From assembly GCF_009184425.1 (NCBI RefSeq), contig NZ_WELG01000001.1, positions 248,001 to 312,000 on the forward strand: 64,000 nt of DNA, read 5' to 3'. The notes below the pieces were generated by a model that was given only the letters and a program-made list of their open reading frames with translations, was not told where the DNA came from and did not search any database. Positions 51,488-59,391 of the stretch are shown one piece after another (position 1 is the first letter of the stretch; each line of letters starts with the position of its first letter). Origin of the DNA: Flagellimonas olearia. Lineage in GTDB: Bacteria; Bacteroidota; Bacteroidia; Flavobacteriales; Flavobacteriaceae. A program made the position numbers and the translations under genes.

Positions 51488-52720
51488 CTAATCGATAGGT
51501 TTTGCGGACAGTCCATTTAAGTCCCATACAATTTTGCCATCTTTTATGGTGAGTTCCGCTTCCAGTTTTTTGTCGCCTTTGAGCAAATTGTTTCTGGCAT
51601 CAATATAGCCAAACGTTCCCTCTCTAAGTCGGAGTACGGCTATATCGGCCACGGCGCCCACTCCCAAATGGCCCAAATCGTTGCGGCCAATGGCTTTGGC
51701 AGGATACCAGGAACCACGTTTGAATACTTCTTTTAAGGGAATCCCCATATTCAGGAATTTAGACATGACGTTGAGGAAATCTTTCATCCCTGCATTCATA
51801 CTAAATCTGTGTAGGTCCGTACCAAAGGAGTTGGGCCAAAAGCCTTGCTCAATGGCCGGAATACCCTGGTCAAACCAAAACCCGGCACCCCCGTGTCCCA
51901 CATCAAAGAGAATACCGCGTTCCTTGGCTTCCATTACCACGGGCAAAATGGTACCATCTTGATTTACAACGGGCTTACGTTCCGAAATGTTCTCAAAAGT
52001 ATGGGTGATGATATCCCCGGGCCGCATATGGGCCAACTGATCTTCCAAGGTATATTCGGGGAGATGGCACTCCACAAAAATGGGCCGATTGGTTTTTTCC
52101 CCAGCCTCAATAGTACGTTCAAAGGGGGTCCAATCCTTACCATTGTAATGCCCAATCTTGATGCCAACGATGGTGTTGGGATATTGGTTAATGATTTCCA
52201 CGGTCTTGGCCACATTCATTTCGCCGATGTCGCTTTCAAGTTCATCGCCGGTCATACCATGACCTGCAATATTGAGAAAGGCCAGTATACGCGTTTTTGA
52301 CTGGTCAATGACCTGTTCCTTGAATTGGGGAAAATTCCGCCAACCGGAGGTTCCGGCATCCACTACCGTGGTGACTCCTGCCTTAAAACTGAAATCATCA
52401 GGGGACAAACTGTTTATCCCATTGGTAAATTTTTTCGCCTCGGGGCCAACAAAAACGTGGGTGTGCGTATCAATCAAACCGGGTACTACAAAAAGCCCCG
52501 TTGCATCTACCACCACTTTGGCCGTCTCGCTGGAAATATTTTGGGAAACTTCGGCTATTTTTCCATCAATAATAGAGACATCGGCAATAGTGTCTACTTG
52601 GTTCGCTGGATCAAAAACATGGCCATTCTTAAGGAGTAAGTCAGCCTTTTGGGCATAAAGGTTTGAGGTCAGCAAAGCTGTAATAAGCCCGAATATTATC
52701 TTGAAATAGCCTTTGCACAT
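51488..52720 (-). CDS. Exported amidohydrolase/deacetylase-like metallohydrolase (copy 2)
   Basis: A 410-residue protein with a Sec signal (IIFGLITALLTSNLYAQ) and an amidohydrolase TIM barrel: PGLIDTHTHVF (HxH), probable bridging Lys in VGIKIGHYN, metal His in VECH and ITHTFEN, and catalytic Asp in GTDLHRFS. The plan resembles the EF_0837/AHA_3915 deacetylase group, which often accompanies SelA-like enzymes; that assignment is from memory of the family. It starts 1 nt after the stop of a close paralogue, an evident tandem duplication. The function is probably hydrolysis of an N-acyl or cyclic amide substrate in the periplasm. Confidence 0.86.
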   Translation of the reverse strand: MCKGYFKIIFGLITALLTSNLYAQKADLLLKNGHVFDPANQVDTIADVSIIDGKIAEVSQNISSETAKVVVDATGLFVVPGLIDTHTHVFVGPEAKKFTNGINSLSPDDFSFKAGVTTVVDAGTSGWRNFPQFKEQVIDQSKTRILAFLNIAGHGMTGDELESDIGEMNVAKTVEIINQYPNTIVGIKIGHYNGKDWTPFERTIEAGEKTNRPIFVECHLPEYTLEDQLAHMRPGDIITHTFENISERKPVVNQDGTILPVVMEAKERGILFDVGHGGAGFWFDQGIPAIEQGFWPNSFGTDLHRFSMNAGMKDFLNVMSKFLNMGIPLKEVFKRGSWYPAKAIGRNDLGHLGVGAVADIAVLRLREGTFGYIDARNNLLKGDKKLEAELTIKDGKIVWDLNGLSAKPID

Positions 52721-52721
52721 A

Positions 52722-53990
52722 CTACTTCTTACTGAAATCTGTTCCAGCCATTCCGTTCAGGTCCCAAACAACTTTACCGGCTCTTAGGGTAAGTTGGGTC
52801 TCCAGCTTCTTTTTTCCTTTAAGGGTGTTTCTACGCACATCCAAAAACCCAAAATCTCCCTCCCGTAAGCTAAATACGGCAATGTCCGCTTCGGCCCCTA
52901 CGTCCAAATGTCCCAAGTCCGTCCTTCCGATGACCTGGGCAGGTGCCCAAGTTGCTCGGTCAATAACATCTTCCAAAGAGAATCCCATAGCCATAAATTT
53001 GGAAAGAACATTGCTGAGGTCCTTCATCCCGGCATTCATACTCTGGGTATGTAGGTCGGTGCTGATTACATTGGCCTTAAATCCTTGTTGGGAAGCAGGC
53101 ACGGCCTGACGCCAAGAAAATGCCCCACCTCCATGGCCCACATCAAAAACAATACCTCTCTCCTGTGCCTTGAAGACAAAAGGTTTCACCTTGTCGTTTT
53201 CATCCACTATGGTTTCACGTTGTGTTGGTCCGTAAGAGTAGGTATGGGTAAAGATATCCCCAGGGCGAAGGTGCTCCATAAAAAGTGATTCTATGGAGTT
53301 GGGTGGGTCATGCTCTCCAAAGTCGACCATTACGGGGACGTTGGCCCTTTTACCGGCTTCAACGGCCAAGTCCACTTGGTCAAAACCGCCCCAATAATGG
53401 GCTGCTTTTATGCCAACCAAAATTTCAGGATAGAGTTTTGTAATGGAATAAGCCGTCATCTCAGGATTCATGTCGCTTAAATTTTGTTCATCAAACCTAC
53501 TTTTCATGCCATGACCCACAATATTGAGCAGAGCTAACACCCTCGTCTTGGCCTTGTCTATGGTCTGTTCTTTGAACAAAGGGAAATTTCGCCAACCTGA
53601 TGAACCCGCATCCACAACCGTGGTTACTCCGGACCTGAAGGTAAACCCATCGGGCATTACACTGGTCTGGGCATTGGCAATATAGTCATCCAACTCGTTG
53701 CCCATAAATACATGGACATGCATGTCTATAAGGCCAGGTGTCACAAAATACCCCGAAATATCAATGGTTTTTTCAGCTTTTTTCTCTGAAATGCTCTTGG
53801 ATACGCTTTTTATCTTTCCATCTTGGATGCCGATATCCATAGGGGTATTGATGTTATTTTTCGTATCAATAAGGTGACCTCCTTTTAGGAGAAGATCATA
53901 TTCCTGGGCGTGCACCCCCCCCAAGCCAAGGGTAAATAAGAAAATTGGAAGTAAGAAACGCAGTCGGTTGAGGTTGGTGTGGAAATCCAT
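52722..53990 (-). CDS. Exported amidohydrolase/deacetylase-like metallohydrolase (copy 1)
   Basis: A 422-residue paralogue of the next gene. The signal is LRFLLPIFLFTLGLGGVHAQ. Metal sites are PGLIDMHVHVFMG, VGIKAAHYW, VDFGEHDPP, FTHTYSYG and STDLHTQS. Long shared stretches such as GVTTVVDAGxSGWRNFP, NVLSKFMAMG-like text and WDLNG at the C-terminus prove duplication. One metal-ligand segment differs (VECHLPE there, VDFGEHD here), which may give the two copies different substrates. ATG 53990 starts the signal peptide; 69 nt of open frame lie upstream. First gene of the pair. Confidence 0.86.
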   Translation of the reverse strand: MDFHTNLNRLRFLLPIFLFTLGLGGVHAQEYDLLLKGGHLIDTKNNINTPMDIGIQDGKIKSVSKSISEKKAEKTIDISGYFVTPGLIDMHVHVFMGNELDDYIANAQTSVMPDGFTFRSGVTTVVDAGSSGWRNFPLFKEQTIDKAKTRVLALLNIVGHGMKSRFDEQNLSDMNPEMTAYSITKLYPEILVGIKAAHYWGGFDQVDLAVEAGKRANVPVMVDFGEHDPPNSIESLFMEHLRPGDIFTHTYSYGPTQRETIVDENDKVKPFVFKAQERGIVFDVGHGGGAFSWRQAVPASQQGFKANVISTDLHTQSMNAGMKDLSNVLSKFMAMGFSLEDVIDRATWAPAQVIGRTDLGHLDVGAEADIAVFSLREGDFGFLDVRRNTLKGKKKLETQLTLRAGKVVWDLNGMAGTDFSKK

Positions 53991-54213
53991 GTGGTTTAGT
54001 TGGTTTAGTGAATCTGTTAATATATGGCTTTTGAGACTGGAAAAGTGTTTGAGGGGCAAAAAAGGTTCTTTTGCTTTTCCAGCTTATATTATAGTACACT
54101 TGAAAAGGGGGTTACCCTATACTCTGGTTTCGCTATATCGTTGGAAACAAGATGGGTATTTGAAAATCCAATTTGTGATATCAGCGCACAAAATTTAAAT
54201 TAATGTTCAAAAT

Positions 54214-56454
54214 ATGAGCTATATATTTAAGCGACCATTTTTAAAAAGAGCAAAATTGAGAACTAAGAAAATCATTGGATTTACCCTTTTCTTGCAGTTA
54301 TTGGGTGTGGGATGCGGGGAGAATACCAAAACGGAAAGGACATGGAGTATGTACAAGGCGGATAACGCCAGTACCAGTTATTCTCCATTGAAACAGATAC
54401 ATAAGGAAAATGTTTCAAAGTTGAACCCGGCATGGACATTTAGACCCATGGATGCCGTGGAAGGTACCAGATTTTCAAGGAATGAATCCAATCCTATAGT
54501 TGTGGATGGGGTCATGTATACCACTTCGGCCAGACATCGTTTGTATGCGCTTGCTGCTGATACGGGAAAATTGATTTGGTCTTTTGACCCCTTTGATGGA
54601 GGAACTGGTGGGGGAGTGAGTAGGGGGGTGACCTATTGGGAAGATGGTGACGACAAAAGAATACTGTTTACCGCGAGCGACCAGCTTTATGCGGTAGATG
54701 CGAAAACTGGAAAGCTTGTGACATCTTTTGGTGAACAGGGAAAAGCCAGTATGAATGTTGGACTTAGGGGAGACCCAGATGCCATTTCGGTTATCCCAAC
54801 ATCGCCCGGGATTGTTTATGGTGACCTATTGATCATGGGGACCGAAGTCTCTGAACTATATGGCGCGGAACCTGGATATATCAGGGCATATGATATCAGG
54901 ACAGGCGCTTTGCAATGGAAATTCCATACCATTCCCAAACCTGGGGAAGTCGGTTATGATACGTGGCCCAAAGATGCCTATAAATATGCAGGCGGTGCCA
55001 ACAATTGGGGCGGCATGAGTGTGGATGAAAAGAGGGGCATGGTCTTCGTTTCTCTGGGATCTCCCACCTATGATTATTATGGTGCCGACCGGGTGGGCAT
55101 GAACCTCTTTGGCAATTGTGTGGTTGCCCTTGATGCCGGAACCGGGGAATATATATGGCACTTTCAGACCATTCATCATGATCTATGGGATTACGATTTG
55201 GCGGCACCTCCAAATTTGGTAACCTTGGAGCGGGACGGACAAAGAGTGGATGCGGTCGCACAAACCTCCAAGGTGGGATTTTTGTATGTGTTGGATAGGG
55301 AAACAGGAGAGCCTTTGTTCCCTGTGGAAGAAAGGGAGGTACCGGCCTCCAATATACCGGGGGAATACGCTTGGCCTACCCAGCCCTTTCCGCTTAAACC
55401 CGCACCTTATGCGCGACAATCCATTAGCGTGGATGATTTAAGCTTTTACTCCGAAGCATCCCACGATTCTTTGTTGAAAGAATTCAAGTCGTATCGTTAC
55501 GAAGGCTTGTTTACGCCACCCGATACCATAGGAACCTTTATGTTTCCGGGCAGTAGGGGAGGCTCAAGCTGGGGCGGCGGAGCTTACGACCCAAATACGG
55601 GTGTACTGTATGTGAAATCCAATGATTCCCCTGAAATCAGTATGTTGAAAAGAGTGGAAAAAACAAAAAGTCAGGATGGAAACGCCTCACTGTATGAAAG
55701 AGGGGAACAGTTTTACAGTAATTTTTGTTTGAGTTGCCATGGGGCCGATAAAAATGGACAGGAGCCCGACTATCCATCACTATTGGGCTTGGGAATGAAG
55801 ATGGATAGCGAAGAAGTCTTGAAAAAAATAGAGGAGGGTGCCGGGAAAATGCCTTCGTTTTCCAGTGTGCTTCCCGGAGAGGAAGAAGCTATTTTGGCGT
55901 ATCTGTTCGAGCAAAAAGACGCAAGGTCCAGACGAGAGGATCGTTGGCTTAAGGAAGTGCAGGCCAATGAAAATGCCAATGCCAATGCAGAGGTGCAGTC
56001 AGACACCCTGCCAAGGTATTTGAATATTAGGGCCTATGGGTATTTTAGGGACAGCGAAGGCAGACCCGGAATTAAGCCGCCATGGGGTACCTTGAATGCC
56101 ATCAACCTGGATACCGGGGAATACATGTGGAAAATTCCGGTGGGAAACTATCCTGACCTGCAAGAGGAAGGAGCACCCATAACGGGAACGGGAGGTTCGG
56201 CCGGACCCATTGTGACGGCTGGTGGAATTGTGTTTTTGACAGGAACCCATGATCAAAAACTATTTGCCTTTGATAAAGATAGCGGAGAACTGCTTTGGGA
56301 AGCCTTGCTTCCGGCATCGGGAACGGCCACTCCCAGTACCTACATGATGGATGGAAAGCAGTATTTGGCCATTTCCTTGGCAGGAAATGAGGATGAACCA
56401 GGAGGCTATATCATGGCTTTTGCACTACCAGAAGGTGAAGGTGTGGGGAATTGA
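54214..56454 (+). CDS. PQQ-dependent dehydrogenase with internal cytochrome c domain, lipoprotein
   Basis: A 746-residue quinoprotein of the glucose/alcohol dehydrogenase eight-bladed propeller family. After a basic N-terminus and a helix comes lipobox GVGC (Cys34). Propeller repeats with W-motifs (DTGKLIWSFDP, TGALQWKFHT, TGEYIWHFQT) follow. A PQQ-contact region reads GGSSWGGGAYDPNTGVLYVKSND. A cytochrome c (heme site CLSCH, likely axial Met in KMPSF) is inserted between the seventh and last blades at about residues 495-580, and a short Asn/Ala run follows (NENANANA). The protein should oxidise a sugar or alcohol at the periplasmic face and pass electrons to its own heme. Confidence 0.9.
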   Translation: MSYIFKRPFLKRAKLRTKKIIGFTLFLQLLGVGCGENTKTERTWSMYKADNASTSYSPLKQIHKENVSKLNPAWTFRPMDAVEGTRFSRNESNPIVVDGVMYTTSARHRLYALAADTGKLIWSFDPFDGGTGGGVSRGVTYWEDGDDKRILFTASDQLYAVDAKTGKLVTSFGEQGKASMNVGLRGDPDAISVIPTSPGIVYGDLLIMGTEVSELYGAEPGYIRAYDIRTGALQWKFHTIPKPGEVGYDTWPKDAYKYAGGANNWGGMSVDEKRGMVFVSLGSPTYDYYGADRVGMNLFGNCVVALDAGTGEYIWHFQTIHHDLWDYDLAAPPNLVTLERDGQRVDAVAQTSKVGFLYVLDRETGEPLFPVEEREVPASNIPGEYAWPTQPFPLKPAPYARQSISVDDLSFYSEASHDSLLKEFKSYRYEGLFTPPDTIGTFMFPGSRGGSSWGGGAYDPNTGVLYVKSNDSPEISMLKRVEKTKSQDGNASLYERGEQFYSNFCLSCHGADKNGQEPDYPSLLGLGMKMDSEEVLKKIEEGAGKMPSFSSVLPGEEEAILAYLFEQKDARSRREDRWLKEVQANENANANAEVQSDTLPRYLNIRAYGYFRDSEGRPGIKPPWGTLNAINLDTGEYMWKIPVGNYPDLQEEGAPITGTGGSAGPIVTAGGIVFLTGTHDQKLFAFDKDSGELLWEALLPASGTATPSTYMMDGKQYLAISLAGNEDEPGGYIMAFALPEGEGVGN

Positions 56455-56479
56455 ACCTCCATTCAGGATATGGCATGGC

Positions 56480-57502
56480 TTAAGATATATTAACGGTTTC
56501 TTTTTGAAGGTCTAAATATTTTTTACGTACCAGTTTAGCGGTTTGATGGTCTCCTGTATGACTCCACCCCGGAGGCATGAATACATACAATATTTTGTTT
56601 TTTAGGCCTGGAGCATTGATCACATCTTTATAAAGAGCCCTGAATTCGCCAAAATACACATCCAAAAAACTTCCCGAATCCATCTCACGGGTTATGCCAT
56701 ATTGAATGGGAAGGTGGTCTTTCTCATCTTGATAGGTTCCAAAAATCCTATCCCAAATGTTCAAGAGATTACAGAAGTTGGTGTCCATATACAGGGGGTT
56801 TCTACCGTGGTGTACACGATGGTGCGAGGGGGTTAAAATAAGTTTTCCAAGGAAACCTAAACGTCCCTTTTGCAGCACATGCTCGCCAACATGGATGAAG
56901 GTGGCATAGGTAATATCCAGCAGAAGAATGGAAAAAAACAGTTTTGGGTCAACTCCTAAGAGCATGCATGTTGCGGTTCGGACAAAATCAGCATATGGGA
57001 ATTCGAGAAAAAAATGCGCATGGTTTACGGATAAGTTCATGGTCTCCGCCGCATGGTGAGGGGAGTGTAGGCACCACAGCAAACGTATCTTGTGACCAAA
57101 ATAATGATAAATAAAGCTGCCCAATTCCCAGACCACATAACCGTAGATAAACCAATACCAAGTGTATGTGGTCTGAAAAGGCGCATACTCTTGAAAGAAA
57201 CCAATACACCATACCATGGTTCCCAAGGAAAGAATACGGCCAATAATCCTATTGAAGACAATAATGAAGAAATTTACTTTGTACGTTCTTAATTGTTCCC
57301 TTTCCCTGAAAAAGACAATGAAGAACTCTACAAAAAGTAAAATGGGCAATGCTAGGAAAACACAGGATATGATACCATCAAAGCTTTTGAAAAAGGCGTA
57401 GTTTTCTGTTTTTAGGGCTTCCAGTATGCCGGTGAAGCCTAGAAAATTCATTGTTTCCTCAAAAATTGCATTTAAAAAATCCATAAGCGGTTGTATTTCC
57501 AT
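56480..57502 (-). CDS. Sterol desaturase/fatty acid hydroxylase superfamily membrane protein
   Basis: A 340-residue membrane di-iron enzyme. Helices are visible near residues 35-60, 75-95, 105-125 and 180-200. The eight-His set of the family is present: HYFGHKIRLLWCLHSPHH, NHAHFF and HHRVHHGRN. Such enzymes hydroxylate or desaturate lipids using O2. ATG 57502 is the family-like start, but a perfect -7 element (57515-57508) lies only 6 nt before it, so the ATG at 57484 is also possible. The lipid substrate is unknown. Confidence 0.9.
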   Translation of the reverse strand: MEIQPLMDFLNAIFEETMNFLGFTGILEALKTENYAFFKSFDGIISCVFLALPILLFVEFFIVFFREREQLRTYKVNFFIIVFNRIIGRILSLGTMVWCIGFFQEYAPFQTTYTWYWFIYGYVVWELGSFIYHYFGHKIRLLWCLHSPHHAAETMNLSVNHAHFFLEFPYADFVRTATCMLLGVDPKLFFSILLLDITYATFIHVGEHVLQKGRLGFLGKLILTPSHHRVHHGRNPLYMDTNFCNLLNIWDRIFGTYQDEKDHLPIQYGITREMDSGSFLDVYFGEFRALYKDVINAPGLKNKILYVFMPPGWSHTGDHQTAKLVRKKYLDLQKETVNIS

Positions 57503-57507
57503 CCGTT

Positions 57508-57515
57508 CAAATATA
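57508..57515 (-). promoter_or_regulatory. -7 element TATATTTG before the hydroxylase gene
   Basis: A perfect TAnnTTTG on the minus strand. The first 21-bp repeat lies 8 nt upstream, where it would cover the spacer and -33 region. Confidence 0.5.
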
Positions 57516-57523
57516 TAATTTTT

Positions 57524-57544
57524 TATGTATGAACATATGAACAT
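57524..57544. repeat. 21-bp repeat, copy 1
   Basis: Begins TATGTATGAACATATG and ends AACAT; identical to 57722-57742. It contains two TATGAACAT units. Confidence 0.8.
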
Positions 57545-57687
57545 GTTTATAGATAAACGGTTTACGAAAACGTTTTAATGGTTCTATTGGGGCAGCATGG
57601 CGAGAGTTGGTTATAAGCAATAACTTTGTGCTATCAATAATTCAAGACTTCGTCTAGTAATGAATTGGCAAAAAAGAAACATTTTTT

Positions 57688-57717
57688 TTGGCAACATGCA
57701 ATAAATATCTATATTTG
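57688..57717 (+). promoter_or_regulatory. Promoter toward the second SusCD operon (TTG-N19-TATATTTG)
   Basis: TTG 57688-57690 and TATATTTG 57710-57717 are 19 nt apart, a canonical Bacteroidota promoter. Copy 2 of the 21-bp repeat covers the expected transcription start. Confidence 0.65.
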
Positions 57718-57721
57718 AACA

Positions 57722-57742
57722 TATGTATGAACATATGAACAT
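57722..57742. repeat. 21-bp repeat, copy 2
   Basis: Identical to 57524-57544, with a start-to-start distance of 198 bp (close to 19 helical turns). A third TGAACATATG unit precedes it at 57716-57725. Confidence 0.8.
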
Positions 57743-57955
57743 AATGTACCTGATTCTTGGTTGACCAAAGATGGATTGGGTTGTGTAAAAGAGATGATAT
57801 TTAATAGAATTATTTGAGTTGTTGGGTTTAGTTCTAAAAATGGATGATGGGAAGAAGGAAGTGTCGATTCAATGCTTTCGGTCTTCCCATTTTCATTTGA
57901 TGACTTGTTCAACAAAGTGTACCGTTAACTAAACTATCCTTCAAACTATGTATTT

Positions 57956-58390
57956 ATGAAATGTTTGCGATTGATTTTATTGCTGTCGGTCATGGCTATT
58001 TTAAGTTGTGATGACGACCCAGAACAAAACCCCGAAGGGTTTACCGAGTTCGTCACCAATATTGATGGTGATTGGAAGATTGACCAAGTGCTCCAGAATG
58101 GAAACGATATCACCAATTTTATCGATTTTCAATCTTTTTCCTTGCAATTATCGTACGAAAATGGGATGCCATCGTCGTATACCCTTTCCAATCTAACAAC
58201 ACCTTTTGCTTTGGGGCAGGCAAGTGGGAACTGGTCATTTGATGACCCTGTATATCCTACCAAGATCAATTTTTCGGACGGTACAAGCCTGGATATTCAG
58301 GGTGCGGTGCTTTCCGGTGGGGATGAGCTTACAGTGACCGTTCCTATGGGCTGTACCTCTAATACCTATACGTATCGATTGAGCAAATAA
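57956..58390 (+). CDS. Small lipoprotein of a SusCD operon (DUF5004-like)
   Basis: A 144-residue lipoprotein (lipobox LSC, Cys18, followed by an Asp run DDDP that can act as a surface-export signal). The mature part is a small beta-barrel, lipocalin-like: DGDWKIDQVLQNGNDIT, GNWSFDDP, TVTVPMGCTSNTYTYRL. Similar proteins precede SusC/SusD in Bacteroidota as accessory glycan-binding factors. The DUF assignment is tentative. It is the first gene of the second SusCD operon, 22 nt before the next gene. Confidence 0.75.
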   Translation: MKCLRLILLLSVMAILSCDDDPEQNPEGFTEFVTNIDGDWKIDQVLQNGNDITNFIDFQSFSLQLSYENGMPSSYTLSNLTTPFALGQASGNWSFDDPVYPTKINFSDGTSLDIQGAVLSGGDELTVTVPMGCTSNTYTYRLSK

Positions 58391-58412
58391 CCAGAAACTA
58401 ACATGCACTGAA

Positions 58413-59378
58413 ATGAAAAACAAACTATACAAACTAAAGCGCATCCTGTTTCAGCCAAAAGCACTGTTTCTGTTGTTTTTGTTGTTGAGTATGTGCATTA
58501 CCATTACCAATGTAAATCAACCCTCTTCCATGGGTGTAGGGGAAAGAATGGACATCACCATCGATGTTGATGTGGCCCCAGCCGAAGATGCGGCCCACAA
58601 CATTATATTTGGCGTTTTGGCTCCAGAGGCCTGGGACATAGCGTCCAATGCCACGGTTTCCTACACCTCTGATAATGGGGATGGGACCATGCGATTGGCC
58701 AATGGTGCCGACCCAGATTACGCCACTCCCATTATGGACCTTGCCGGAATCGGTGAAAATTATGGTCTGGTAGAGTGGGTGGTGTTCATCTCCGATGAAA
58801 CGGTATCCGGTGCCAATGGCGTAAACTTTTCCGGACAGATCCAACTTTCCATGGATGTCGGGACGGATAACCTTAAAACTCAACTGGGATATATTGTGGG
58901 AACTTCGGGATATGGCATCACTGCGGGAGAGACCGATATAAGGTTCACTTCTTGCATGGAAGTGACCGGAGGGTCCAATCCGTTGATAGATTTATGTGGT
59001 CCTCTTCCTTTTCCCGTGACCTTTCAACCTGCGGAATATACCTATGATGACATTATCCATATTGGGTTTGATGCCACAAAAGGACCCGAAGGGTCGCCAA
59101 CAGCGCTTTCGGGTGCTACTGATGTATATCTATGCGCCAAAGCTGTTATAGATGGTCAGCCTGTTGAGGTCTGCGATAATAGCGATATTACCAAAATGCA
59201 CAGTACAGGCAATGACCAATGGCAAATATCCATTTGGCCCAGACAGCTTTTCAATGCTTTGCCAAGTCAGGAAATTACGGATATCACCTTCAGTTTCATC
59301 AACCAAAGTGGAGATGTAGAGGTCAAGAATCCTGATACCGGGGAAGACTTTCAACTAATAGCCAACTGTACAAATTAA
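58413..59378 (+). CDS. Exported SusCD-associated protein (DUF4961-like)
   Basis: A 321-residue protein with an N-terminal hydrophobic signal (ALFLLFLLLSMCITI). Two beta-sandwich halves can be made out: residues about 40-190 (ERMDITIDVDVAP, APEAWDI) and about 205-320 (VTFQPAEYTYDDIIHIGFDATKGPEG, DITFSFINQSG). I believe it matches the accessory proteins found beside DUF5004-type lipoproteins in PULs, presumably surface binding proteins like SusE. The position between the lipoprotein and susC (13 nt gap) supports this. No enzyme motif is visible. Confidence 0.72.
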   Translation: MKNKLYKLKRILFQPKALFLLFLLLSMCITITNVNQPSSMGVGERMDITIDVDVAPAEDAAHNIIFGVLAPEAWDIASNATVSYTSDNGDGTMRLANGADPDYATPIMDLAGIGENYGLVEWVVFISDETVSGANGVNFSGQIQLSMDVGTDNLKTQLGYIVGTSGYGITAGETDIRFTSCMEVTGGSNPLIDLCGPLPFPVTFQPAEYTYDDIIHIGFDATKGPEGSPTALSGATDVYLCAKAVIDGQPVEVCDNSDITKMHSTGNDQWQISIWPRQLFNALPSQEITDITFSFINQSGDVEVKNPDTGEDFQLIANCTN

Positions 59379-59391
59379 AAACATGACGATT

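Larger units (their letters stand above)
57503..57955. other. Intergenic region with paired 21-bp repeats between the hydroxylase and second SusCD operon
   Basis: 453 bp between divergent genes. It contains a minus-strand -7 element (57515-57508), two identical 21-bp repeats, a plus-strand promoter (57688-57717) and an AAAACGTTTT palindrome (57567-57576) inside a LacI-operator-like stretch. A leader of about 230 nt precedes the gene at 57956. I see no coding sequence. Confidence 0.6.
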
